Of a DNA stretch of 5,316 bases, positions 1-5,316 are shown in pieces. The position numbers were made by a program, and so were the translations under genes. Origin of the DNA: an uncultured bacterium (GTDB taxonomy: Bacteria > Actinomycetota > Thermoleophilia > BMS3ABIN01); the NCBI GenBank assembly GCA_913009925.1, contig CAJVWY010000096.1:1-5316 (forward strand), written 5' to 3'. Positions within the stretch are counted from its first letter, which is position 1. Each line of letters begins with the position of its first letter. Under the pieces are notes generated by a model. It made no database searches, was not told where the DNA came from, and worked only from the letters and a program-made list of their open reading frames with translations.

Positions 1-1
1 C

Positions 2-463
2 TTCTCCCTCAACTTCTCCCGTCCGGGCAACCAGATCGTGGCCCAGTATTATAATTTCCTCAGACTGGGAAAGGACGGCTTCCGCCGCATCCATCAGGCC
101 TGCCAGGATGTGGCCCTCTACCTGTCCAGATCGCTGGAAAAAAAATATCCGCTCATCGAACTGATCTCCGACGGCAGCGATATACCCGTGTTCGCCTTCA
201 GGATGTCGGACGCAGCCAAGGCTACCACCAACTACACCGTCTTCGACCTCTCGGAGCGTCTGCGGGACCGCGGCTGGCAGGTGCCCGCATACACCTTCCC
301 GGAGAATTGTAAGCATATCGCCGCCCTGCGCATTGTGGTAAAGGAGGGCTTCAACCGCGACATGGCCGATATGCTGCTTGCCGACTTCGACCGCCATATT
401 AAGTGGTTCAAGGCCCATCCCGAACACAAGCCCAAGCAGACCGGATCGCACTTCAGCCACTGA
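2..463 (+). CDS. gadB: Glutamate decarboxylase, C-terminal part (5' end missing)
   Basis: The frame is open from the window edge and gives 153 residues before TGA. Glutamate decarboxylase is a PLP enzyme that converts glutamate to GABA and CO2, consuming one cytosolic proton per turnover. The visible part matches the C-terminal region of bacterial GadA/GadB: FSLNFSRPGNQIVAQYYNFL near the start, then YTVFDLSERLRDRGWQVPAYT, as in the E. coli family pattern (NFSRP..Q..AQYY.FLRLG and DLSERLR.RGWQVPA.T). The PLP-binding lysine and most of the catalytic domain lie upstream, outside the window. The protein ends ...GSHFSH; its last His aligns plausibly with the C-terminal His of E. coli GadB (SFKHT end), known to plug the active site at neutral pH. 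The ATG/GTG-like codon at 38 is an internal Val, not a start. Family assignment is very secure; the pH-plug role is inferred. Confidence 0.95.
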   Translation, partial: FSLNFSRPGNQIVAQYYNFLRLGKDGFRRIHQACQDVALYLSRSLEKKYPLIELISDGSDIPVFAFRMSDAAKATTNYTVFDLSERLRDRGWQVPAYTFPENCKHIAALRIVVKEGFNRDMADMLLADFDRHIKWFKAHPEHKPKQTGSHFSH

Positions 464-522
464 GTTTCAGTTTCCGGCAAATGGGTATACGCATCATCGT
501 GGTAATCAAGTCAACGGGCTCT

Positions 523-539
523 CAACCGGGGGCTGGTTG
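523..539 (+). repeat. Small hairpin after the glutamate decarboxylase gene
   Basis: CAACCGG (523-529), loop GGG, CTGGTTG (533-539) form a 7-bp stem with one G-T wobble, 60 nt after the decarboxylase stop. No T-tract follows, so it does not look like a classical intrinsic terminator. It might stabilise an mRNA 3' end or be chance. The rest of the 464-652 spacer shows no credible gene. Confidence 0.35.
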
Positions 540-602
540 CTGGTGATCATGGGTTTCATCCTGGACCTGGGGGCCTGCAGTAGCGGCAATCATGCCAAAC
601 GC

Positions 603-618
603 AACCGGTCCGCCGGTT
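603..618. repeat. Perfect 6-bp inverted repeat upstream of the DUF7144-like gene
   Basis: AACCGG-TCCG-CCGGTT is an inverted repeat with a 4-nt spacer, ending 34 nt before the ATG of the membrane protein gene. It could be an operator half-site pair or a 5'-UTR hairpin just upstream of the ribosome binding site at 641-646. I see no good -35/-10 pair beside it, so the role is unknown. Confidence 0.35.
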
Positions 619-652
619 ACTCGTAAGCATAAACGAGACAAAGGAGCGAATC

Positions 653-1063
653 ATGGAAGCAGGCGCAGCAGGAAGACCAAGGCCTGGGTGGGTCACCTTC
701 GCCAGCGTGATGCTGTTCATTATCGGCGGCATCTCGGTGATAGTGGCCATCGCTGAATTTAACCAGGCTCTGTGGCTCAAGTCCTATTCGATCAGCATCT
801 TCGGCGAGGATTTTATCGATTACAGCGTGCTCTGGGGGATCATCGACCTCACCATAGCCGTACTGGTGGTTTATTCGGCGCTGGATATCCTCAGGGGCGG
901 CAAATTCGGGCTGTTCGTGGCATATCTCTTCGCGGCCATCGCCGTCATCAGGTGGTTCTTCTATTTCCCCTGGGCGCCACTTGCATCTTTGATGATGATG
1001 TTCCTGGGGCTTGCTACCATATTCGGACTGGCTGAGAACGAAGATTACTTCAACCGAAGGTAG
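653..1063 (+). CDS. Four-helix DUF7144-like membrane protein
   Basis: This 136-residue integral membrane protein has a clear start: AAGGAG at 641-646 sits 6 nt before the ATG. A short Gly/Arg/Pro-rich N-terminus precedes four hydrophobic segments at about residues 13-34, 58-80, 85-99 and 107-126. The opening GWVTFASVMLFIIGG, the mid-protein LWGIIDLTIAVLVV and the FFYFPWAPLASLMMM segment follow the layout of the DUF7144 family (W..FA..ML...G, then WG-x-I, then a Y/F-P-W segment before the last helix). The molecular function of this family is not established. No catalytic or ligand-binding residues stand out; Glu52, Asp53, Asp56 and Asp65 are the notable acidic residues around helix 2. The gene lies 27 nt upstream of the SHOCT-like gene and is probably the first gene of a unit with that gene and the antiporter. 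A distant DUF308/HdeD-like protein is the main alternative. Confidence 0.8.
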   Translation: MEAGAAGRPRPGWVTFASVMLFIIGGISVIVAIAEFNQALWLKSYSISIFGEDFIDYSVLWGIIDLTIAVLVVYSALDILRGGKFGLFVAYLFAAIAVIRWFFYFPWAPLASLMMMFLGLATIFGLAENEDYFNRR

Positions 1064-1079
1064 AGGATTGCCAGCCAAC

Positions 1080-1086
1080 AAGGAGG
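1080..1086 (+). promoter_or_regulatory. Strong ribosome binding site for the 43-residue ORF
   Basis: AAGGAGG ends 4 nt before the ATG at 1091. It is one of the best Shine-Dalgarno matches in the window. Because it serves no other start, it is the main argument that the short ORF is translated. Confidence 0.75.
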
Positions 1087-1090
1087 ATCC

Positions 1091-1222
1091 ATGCCAAACT
1101 TGGAACCGATGGGTCTGGACGGAGCCCGCAGGCGCATGAATCACCGGGTTGAGTTCCACGAAGAGGGCATAATCAGCGAACAGGATTTCGAGACCAAGAA
1201 GAAGCGGCTGCCGGGTCTCTAG
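1091..1222 (+). CDS. SHOCT-like microprotein (43 aa)
   Basis: This short ORF encodes 43 residues and ends in TAG. Its C-terminal half, EEGIISEQDFETKKKRLPGL (residues 24-43), fits the SHOCT pattern (short C-terminal domain: hydrophobic-G-hydrophobic-I-[ST]-E-x-[ED]-F-x-x-K-K-x-x-L). SHOCT is normally appended to membrane or other proteins and is thought to mediate oligomerisation or protein interaction; no enzyme activity is known. The N-terminal half (MPNLEPMGLDGARRRMNHRV) is basic and amphipathic, with no membrane helix or signal peptide. A strong AAGGAGG precedes the start. The ORF sits 27 nt after the DUF7144-like gene and 13 nt before the antiporter start, so it fills an otherwise empty gap in an apparent operon. 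I infer that it is an accessory subunit of one of its membrane neighbours. It is easily missed by a minimum-length filter. Confidence 0.78.
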   Translation: MPNLEPMGLDGARRRMNHRVEFHEEGIISEQDFETKKKRLPGL

Positions 1223-1235
1223 GGAAGCAGCAGGC

Positions 1236-2546
1236 TTGGAAACGGTACTGCTGGTATTCGCGGCCATCATCCTGAGCTACGGGCTGCTGTCCCGACGGCT
1301 TGAGCTGAGCTCCATGACTCCGCAGATGGTCTTCGTGGCCATGGGCATGTTCCTGGGCGCCGAGGCCTTGGGCCTGATCGACCTCAGGGTAGAGAACGAA
1401 CTGTTCCTTCTGGTGGGTGAAACCGCCCTGGTGTTGACGCTGTTCAGCGACGCCGTGCGTATCAACATCTCCTCGCTGGGGGAAAACGAATCACTGCCCG
1501 CGAGGCTCCTTGCCATCGGCATGCCACTCACCATTGCCGCCGGTACCGCCCTGGCCGCCCTTATGTTTGGCGATCTGACCTTTTTCGAGGCGGCCATCCT
1601 CGGCACCGTCCTCTCCCCCACCGACGCCGGGCTGGGCCAGACACTGGTGAACAACCCCCGGGTGCCCACGCGCATCCGCCAGGCGCTGAACGTGGAGTCG
1701 GGGCTCAACGATGGTATCGCCACTCCCATATTGTTCATGTTCCTCGCCCTGGCCGAAGCGGAAGAGAGCACAGGCGGCGCTGGTTTCTGGGTATCCTACG
1801 CGCTCAAAGAACTGGGCTTCGGCGTACTGGTGGGACTGGCCGTGGGCCTGGCGGGAGGCTGGCTCACAGGACATGCCATGCACAGGCAGCTGATGACCCG
1901 CACCTTCCAGTGGCTGACCTTTCCGGCTATTGCCATCATGGCCTGGTTACTGGCGTTGCTGGTCGGGGGGAACGGCTTCATCGCCGCCTTTGCCGCCGGG
2001 CTGGCCACGGCCTGGATAACAAGGGGTCTTATCAAGGAGAGGCTGAAGGAGAACGTTGTAGCCTTCAGTGAGACCGGCGGCCAGCTTCTGGATTTCATCG
2101 TCTTCTTTATCTTTGGGGCCATAGTCATCAATGAGTTGGGCGTACTGGACTGGAAAACGGTTTTGTACGCCGGACTAAGCCTCACCGTGATCCGCATGCT
2201 GCCCGTCGCCCTGTCATTGACCGGTAGCAGGCTGCACCGGGGCACGGTGCTGTTCATGGGCTGGTTTGGACCTCGCGGTCTGGCTTCCATCGTGCTGGGA
2301 ACCATCGTACTGCGGGAGTCCCCGGCGCTGGCGGGCCTGGGTCGTATCCAGGACGTGGTCATGACCACCGTCGTCTTAAGCGTGTTCGCTCACGGTATCT
2401 CGACCACGCCGTTTATCAAGCTTTATCTCAGCCGCATCGCCGGCCTTGACGCCAAGGCGCCGGAGAGGAAGAAGGTCAAGCAGCATCCGACGCGCAAGGC
2501 CGTCGATGATAACCTCATCTCTGCGGACTCCAGCTTATGGCCTTAG
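1236..2546 (+). CDS. CPA1/NhaP-type cation:proton antiporter
   Basis: This 436-residue polytopic membrane protein exchanges Na+ or K+ for H+. Family hallmarks: LSPTDAG at residues 126-132, a helix-break motif in the ion-binding region; ESGLNDG at 154-160, with Asn158-Asp159 as the likely ion-binding pair; and GPRGLAS at 345-351, with the conserved Arg347 of the late helix. About a dozen hydrophobic segments fill residues 3 to about 400, followed by a basic, hydrophilic tail of about 35 residues with no TrkA-N/RCK domain. The TTG start at 1236 is chosen because it lies directly before the first helix (TVLLVFAAIILSYG); the first in-frame ATG would remove that helix. The ribosome site is weak (AGGGA, 1221-1225), so translation may be coupled to the SHOCT-like gene ending at 1222. 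The cation cannot be told from sequence. Its 3' end overlaps the convergent HdeD-like gene by 12 nt. Confidence 0.92.
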   Translation: METVLLVFAAIILSYGLLSRRLELSSMTPQMVFVAMGMFLGAEALGLIDLRVENELFLLVGETALVLTLFSDAVRINISSLGENESLPARLLAIGMPLTIAAGTALAALMFGDLTFFEAAILGTVLSPTDAGLGQTLVNNPRVPTRIRQALNVESGLNDGIATPILFMFLALAEAEESTGGAGFWVSYALKELGFGVLVGLAVGLAGGWLTGHAMHRQLMTRTFQWLTFPAIAIMAWLLALLVGGNGFIAAFAAGLATAWITRGLIKERLKENVVAFSETGGQLLDFIVFFIFGAIVINELGVLDWKTVLYAGLSLTVIRMLPVALSLTGSRLHRGTVLFMGWFGPRGLASIVLGTIVLRESPALAGLGRIQDVVMTTVVLSVFAHGISTTPFIKLYLSRIAGLDAKAPERKKVKQHPTRKAVDDNLISADSSLWP

Positions 2547-3071
2547 CTGTACGGAGGAGACTATCGCCGATACGCCGCCGATGATGGCGATGATGCCCAG
2601 TGCGTAGGGCAGGGAGAAGGTAAACAGCCATATATTGGCCAGCAGGGCCAGGCCGATGATGGCGCTGAAGACCCCCAGGACCACCGCCCCCCAGTTCTTT
2701 CCCTGGAGGCCACCGATGATGTTACCCAGCCCAAAGACGACTCCAACGAAGCCCATGATGATGATTATGGTGCTGCCGACTACGCCCGTGCTCCACAGCG
2801 GATACTGCACCACCACGAGCCCCGCCGTGATACCTATCAGCCCAACCAGCAGGTTCCAGCCCCATAACGTACTGTCTATGAAGACATGGATGATCCTGAA
2901 AATGCCGGCGATCAGCCAGTAGATACCCACAAACATGACAATAACGACGACAGCTTCACCGGTGTTCATCAGCAGCATGACACCCAGCAATAACAGGGCG
3001 ATGCCCTCGATCAGCACGAGCCACCAGGGCACCTGCTCTGACGTTTCCTGATCGGTTGCTTCCGAAGCCAT
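2535..3071 (-). CDS. HdeD-family (DUF308) six-helix membrane protein
   Basis: This 178-residue membrane protein starts at the ATG with its first base at 3071, supported by AAAGGAGG at 3077-3084 on the minus strand. An upstream in-frame ATG at 3104 would add 11 residues but has no such site. A hydrophilic acidic N-terminus (MASEATDQETSEQ) is followed by six hydrophobic segments at about residues 18-35, 40-62, 72-90, 95-117, 127-146 and 152-174, in pairs with internal similarity, as in DUF308/HdeD. The features WWLVLIEGIALLLLGVMLL, WLIAGIFRI and a Trp after the third segment are typical of the family. E. coli HdeD belongs to the acid fitness island and affects acid resistance at high cell density; its molecular mechanism is unknown. 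The glutamate decarboxylase and antiporter nearby fit that theme. It converges on the antiporter and diverges from the reductase gene. Confidence 0.9.
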   Translation of the reverse strand: MASEATDQETSEQVPWWLVLIEGIALLLLGVMLLMNTGEAVVVIVMFVGIYWLIAGIFRIIHVFIDSTLWGWNLLVGLIGITAGLVVVQYPLWSTGVVGSTIIIIMGFVGVVFGLGNIIGGLQGKNWGAVVLGVFSAIIGLALLANIWLFTFSLPYALGIIAIIGGVSAIVSSVQLRP

Positions 3072-3076
3072 GGTAA

Positions 3077-3084
3077 CCTCCTTT
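3077..3084 (-). promoter_or_regulatory. Ribosome binding site that decides the HdeD-like start
   Basis: Minus-strand AAAGGAGG lies 5 nt before the ATG at 3071. It favours this start over the longer frame from 3104, which has no Shine-Dalgarno match in front of it. Confidence 0.85.
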
Positions 3085-3123
3085 GATGCCGCCCACCGCT
3101 CCACCCACCTGCGCGCCTGGGGC

Positions 3124-3158
3124 TTGACATGTTTCCCTCTGTTACTTGCAAGTATATT
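3124..3158 (+). promoter_or_regulatory. Candidate promoter region between the divergent HdeD-like and reductase genes
   Basis: A perfect TTGACA (3124-3129) faces the reductase. The best A/T-rich -10-like element, TATATT at 3153-3158, is 23 nt away, longer than the usual 17; AAGTAT at 3150-3155 gives a 20-nt spacer, as in MerR-type promoters, but is a poor hexamer. On the minus strand, TATACT (3156 to 3151) is a 5/6 -10 match facing the HdeD-like gene but lacks a good -35. The exact promoters are uncertain. Both candidates overlap or flank the palindrome at 3143-3154. Confidence 0.4.
3143..3154. promoter_or_regulatory. 12-bp perfect palindrome, candidate operator
   Basis: TACTTGCAAGTA reads the same on both strands. 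It sits between TTGACA and the A/T-rich stretch on the plus strand, and overlaps the minus-strand TATACT. This is where a repressor or MerR-like activator would bind to control one or both divergent genes. I do not recognise the site of a known regulator, and no regulator gene is present in the window. Confidence 0.45.
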
Positions 3159-3200
3159 TAAACTCCTCTGATATTTATCCTCCCCAAGGAGCAGTTCCTC

Positions 3201-3248
3201 ATGATAACCTTTGCAGCACCGGCAAACATCGGAAAGGTGATTACATGA
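3201..3248 (+). CDS. Possible 15-residue leader peptide coupled to the reductase
   Basis: ATG at 3201 opens a 15-codon frame (MITFAAPANIGKVIT) ending in TGA at 3246-3248, which overlaps the reductase ATG as ATGA. AAGGAG at 3186-3191 lies 9 nt upstream. A short stem (CTCC 3180-3183 with GGAG 3188-3191, loop CCAA) could mask this site. Ribosomes finishing the leader would end exactly at the reductase start, so translational coupling is plausible. The peptide has no stretch of repeated codons as in amino-acid attenuators and no known family. It may be a chance frame. Confidence 0.35.
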   Translation: MITFAAPANIGKVIT

Positions 3249-4894
3249 AGTTGGTGATCGTCGGCGGCGTCGCCGCCGGGGCTTCGGCCGCCGCGCGCGC
3301 CCGTCGCCTGAGTGAAGAGGCGGACATAATCATTCTGGAGCGGGGTGAATACATCTCCTTTGCCAACTGCGGTCTGCCCTATCATATCGGCGGCGAGATC
3401 AGTAAGCGGGATGACATGCTCATCATTACCCCGGAGCACATGCGAGAGAACTTCAACATCGATGTGCGTACCGAAAACGAGGCGATTGCTATCGACCGGG
3501 AGAGAAAACTGCTTACCGTTCGCAACCTCGAAACCGGCGGCGAATACCAGCAGGCCTATGACAAGCTGCTGCTCTGCCAAGGCGCCGTCCCCGTAAAACC
3601 ACCGCTGCCCGGGATCGATCATCCCCGTCTGTTCACGCTTCGCAACATCCCCGACATGGATGCCATCAAGAAGCTGGTAGACGGCGGCGCCCAACGGGCG
3701 GTGGTCATCGGCGCCAATTACATCGGCCTGGAGATGGTTGAAGCGTTCCGCAGGCGTGGCATGGACGTGGACCTGGTCGAGATGCAGCGGCAGGTTATGC
3801 CCTCCCTGGACCCGGAGATGGCCAGCAACCTGCAGCACCACCTGGAGGGCCGGGGCGTCAACATGCATTTCCATACCATCGCCGAGTCCTTCGGTGACGA
3901 CCCTCACGGGATCATGGTGACGCTCAGCAACGGCGCGAAGCTGGCCGCAGACCTCGCAGTCCTCGCCATCGGCGTCCGCCCCGAGGCCGGCCTGGCCGCC
4001 GATGCCGGCCTGGAGATCGGCATCAGTGGCGGGGTTCGCGTCGACCGGCACCTGCGCACATCGGATCCGGACATCTACGCTGCCGGTGACATGGTGGAGG
4101 TCATCCATACGGTTACCGGCGAGCCTTCCGTGATACCGCTGGCCGGCCCGGCCAACCGCCAGGGGCGCACAGCCGCCAACCACATCATGGGGCGCAATAG
4201 TACCTATATCTCTACCCAGGGTACGGCCATCCTCAAGGTATTCGAGATGACGGCCGCCACCACCGGCGCCTCCGAGAAGGACCTGAAGTACCACGATATC
4301 CCCTACCGGAAGATATATCTCCACCCGTACGGCCACGCCACCTACTATCCGAATACGGCTTCCATGCATCTCAAACTTCTGTTCAGCCCCGGCGACGGGA
4401 AGATCCTGGGAGCCCAGATAGTCGGCTACGACGGCGTCGACAAGCGCATCGATGTGCTGGCCACGGCGCTGAGGGCCGGCATCACGGTCTTCGTCCTCAG
4501 GGATCTGGAGCTCGCCTACGCTCCCCCCTACAGCTCCGCCAAGGACCCGGTGAACATGGCTGGCTTCGTCGCCGCCAACATGTTGCGAGGCGACGTGGAG
4601 TTCTGGTACGCCGAGGACTACCCGGAAAAGACCGCCGACGGCGTCATCATCGATGTGCGCACCCGCAGGGAGTTTTCCCGCTGGCATATCCAGGGAGCGG
4701 TCAACATCCCCCTGCGCGAGCTTCGCTCCCGGCTGGATGAGGTGCGCGAACTGGCCGGTGACAGACCGATATATCTTTACTGCCTGGTGGGAATCAGGAG
4801 TTATTATGCTTATCGTATCTTGCACCTTAACGGCTTCAAGCACGTCTTCAACCTGGCCGGCGGACGCAAGACCTTCGAGAACGTCCACCATTGA
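3245..4894 (+). CDS. CoA-disulfide reductase/NADH-dependent persulfide reductase with rhodanese domain
   Basis: This 549-residue flavoprotein belongs to the CoADR-RHD type, which uses NAD(P)H to reduce CoA disulfide, CoA persulfide or polysulfide, supporting thiol redox balance or sulfur metabolism in the cytosol. Domains: FAD-binding GGVAAGASAAARAR at residues 7-20; single redox cysteine Cys42 in SFANCGLPYH; NAD(P)-binding VVIGANYIGLE from residue 153; second FAD motif AAGD at 279-282; dimerisation domain about 325-450, with ATYYP and ELAYAPPYSSAKDPVN; rhodanese domain about 456-549, with DVR at 470-472 and catalytic Cys513 in CLVGIRSY. Both cysteines and the full length match characterised fusions from Bacillus and Shewanella. 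The start at 3245 is chosen because the Rossmann fold begins immediately and GGTGAT (3236-3241) pairs with the 16S tail; the frame back to 3146 adds unlike sequence. It overlaps the radical SAM gene by 4 nt. Exact substrate is not determined by sequence. Confidence 0.94.
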   Translation: MKLVIVGGVAAGASAAARARRLSEEADIIILERGEYISFANCGLPYHIGGEISKRDDMLIITPEHMRENFNIDVRTENEAIAIDRERKLLTVRNLETGGEYQQAYDKLLLCQGAVPVKPPLPGIDHPRLFTLRNIPDMDAIKKLVDGGAQRAVVIGANYIGLEMVEAFRRRGMDVDLVEMQRQVMPSLDPEMASNLQHHLEGRGVNMHFHTIAESFGDDPHGIMVTLSNGAKLAADLAVLAIGVRPEAGLAADAGLEIGISGGVRVDRHLRTSDPDIYAAGDMVEVIHTVTGEPSVIPLAGPANRQGRTAANHIMGRNSTYISTQGTAILKVFEMTAATTGASEKDLKYHDIPYRKIYLHPYGHATYYPNTASMHLKLLFSPGDGKILGAQIVGYDGVDKRIDVLATALRAGITVFVLRDLELAYAPPYSSAKDPVNMAGFVAANMLRGDVEFWYAEDYPEKTADGVIIDVRTRREFSRWHIQGAVNIPLRELRSRLDEVRELAGDRPIYLYCLVGIRSYYAYRILHLNGFKHVFNLAGGRKTFENVHH

Positions 4895-5151
4895 GCGTAG
4901 CACCCCCATCCTTCCACCTGCTGGCCAAGCCCGCGGGCGCCGGCTGCAACCTGGCCTGTGACTACTGCTCCATCCTCTCCAGGGAGAAGCTCAACGCCGG
5001 CAGCGACCCGCGCATGGGCGACGATGTGCTGGAGGAGTATATCCGCCAATACATCGAGGCCCAGCACATTCCCCGGGCCACCATCGCCTGGCAGGGGGGC
5101 GAACCGACGCTGATGGGACTGGATTTCTTCCGCCGCTCCGTCGAACTGGCC
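4891..5151 (+). CDS. Radical SAM enzyme, anaerobic sulfatase-maturase-like (3' end lost)
   Basis: Eighty-seven genuine codons are visible. The 4Fe-4S/SAM motif is complete: Cys19, Cys23 and Cys26 in GCNLACDYC. It is preceded by FHLLAKPAGAG and followed by a VLEEYIRQYIEAQ helix and WQGGEPTLMGLDFFRRSVEL, whose GGEP contacts SAM. This arrangement is typical of anSME/AslB-type proteins, which oxidise a Ser or Cys to formylglycine, and of related peptide-modifying enzymes with SPASM domains. The usual CFYL after the third Cys is CSIL here, so a divergent subgroup is possible. The TTG start at 4891 overlaps the reductase stop (TTGA) and gives the usual short N-terminus; no clear ribosome site is seen, so coupling is likely. 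The reading frame continues to 5211, but codons from 5152 on are sequencing adapter, so the break is artificial. Family proteins are usually around 400 residues, so most of this one is missing. Confidence 0.88.
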
Positions 5152-5209
5152 AGATCGGAAGAGCGTCGTGTAGGGAAAGAGTGTAGATCTCGGTGGTCGC
5201 CGTATCATT
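5152..5209 (+). other. Illumina TruSeq adapter (non-genomic)
   Basis: These 58 nt match, base for base as I recall it, the reverse complement of the TruSeq universal (P5) adapter, starting AGATCGGAAGAGCGTCGTGT and ending GTCGCCGTATCATT. Translations of this stretch give peptides well known as database contaminants, for example SEERRVGKECRSRWSPYH on the plus strand and RRPPRSTLFPYTTLFRS on the minus strand. Genomic sequence stops at about 5151; a base or two at the junction may be shared. Confidence 0.98.
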
Positions 5210-5316
5210 AAAAAAAAAAACAATAGAAAAACAACAGATCGGAAGAGCAAACGCCTGAACCCAGCATACCAAGTAGTGAAAGTCACTACAACTCATAGCG
5301 ATAGACAGACCGATGA
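5210..5316. other. Read-through junk after the adapter: poly-A and degraded second adapter
   Basis: Eleven A residues (5210-5220) and an A-rich stretch follow the adapter, as when a sequencer reads past the end of a fragment. AGATCGGAAGAGC at 5236-5248 begins a second adapter core, and the next bases (AAACGCCTGAACCCAG) resemble the other TruSeq arm with errors. The remaining sequence, including a 7-bp inverted repeat at 5273-5289, has no coding support and should be treated as artefact. Confidence 0.92.

Noticed and set aside
549..626. Possible short lipoprotein-like ORF (MGFILDLGACSSG...)
   Set aside because: The LGACSSG stretch recalls a lipobox, but the frame is only 25 residues, lacks a basic N-terminus and a properly spaced ribosome site, and has no family resemblance.
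464..652. Intrinsic terminator or riboswitch in the spacer after the glutamate decarboxylase
   Set aside because: Only two short stems without a T-tract are visible and no known riboswitch core is recognised; they are listed as weak repeats only.
617..1270. Minus-strand frame of 217 codons opposite the DUF7144-like and SHOCT genes
   Set aside because: The plus-strand genes have good ribosome sites and recognisable families; the antisense product is hydrophilic, low-complexity and unmatched.
3146..3244. N-terminal extension of the reductase frame upstream of 3245
   Set aside because: The extra 33 residues (MQVYLNSSDIY...) do not resemble the family, the Rossmann motif begins right at the 3245 ATG, and the extension would start inside the candidate promoter/operator region.
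3158..4909. Very long minus-strand open frame (583 codons) opposite the reductase gene
   Set aside because: The plus strand encodes a full-length, motif-complete reductase here. The antisense translation is low-complexity Gly/Val/Asp/His-rich, with no recognisable domain; it is a GC-rich shadow frame.
5273..5289. Perfect 7-bp inverted repeat GTAGTGA-AAG-TCACTAC, terminator-like
   Set aside because: It lies in post-adapter junk sequence, so it has no genomic meaning.
4810..5296. Minus-strand frames ending at the right edge (158 and 101 codons)
   Set aside because: Their N-terminal parts are translated adapter, including FLMIRRPPRSTLFPYTT and TATTEIYTLSLHDALPI, both familiar contaminant peptides; the rest is antisense to the radical SAM and reductase genes.

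Overview
This looks like a short contig from a GC-rich bacterium. Strong Shine-Dalgarno sites (AAGGAG, AAAGGAGG), tight gene packing, TTG starts and 4-nt stop/start overlaps all point to Bacteria. The mix of a glutamate decarboxylase, a coenzyme A-disulfide/persulfide reductase and an oxygen-sensitive type of radical SAM enzyme suggests an anaerobe or facultative anaerobe. I cannot fix the phylum from the sequence; Chloroflexota or Actinomycetota would fit, but this is a weak guess.

Left half, plus strand: the 3' end of a glutamate decarboxylase gene (2-463); a 189-nt spacer with two small inverted repeats; a four-helix DUF7144-like membrane protein (653-1063); a 43-residue SHOCT-like microprotein (1091-1222); and a CPA1/NhaP-type cation:proton antiporter (1236-2546). 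The last three are closely spaced and probably form one operon. A HdeD/DUF308-family membrane protein (2535-3071, minus strand) converges on the antiporter and overlaps its 3' end by 12 nt. Acid-consuming decarboxylation, cation/proton exchange and a HdeD relative side by side suggest a pH- or acid-stress island. The functions are recognisable from sequence; the joint role is inference.

Right half: the HdeD-like gene and the reductase gene are divergent. The spacer holds a perfect TTGACA hexamer, a 12-bp perfect palindrome, and a possible 15-codon leader ORF that overlaps the reductase start as ATGA. The reductase (3245-4894) is a full-length CoA-disulfide reductase fused to a rhodanese domain, with both redox cysteines present. 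It overlaps by 4 nt a radical SAM gene resembling anaerobic sulfatase-maturating enzymes (4891 onward).

The last 165 nt (5152-5316) are not genomic. They begin with an exact 58-nt Illumina TruSeq adapter, followed by a poly-A run, a degraded second adapter and junk. The radical SAM gene is therefore cut off artificially after 87 codons, and apparent proteins running through this end are chimeras. I found no convincing novel system. The most useful leads are the SHOCT microprotein, the leader ORF plus palindrome, the pH island, and the reductase/radical SAM overlap.
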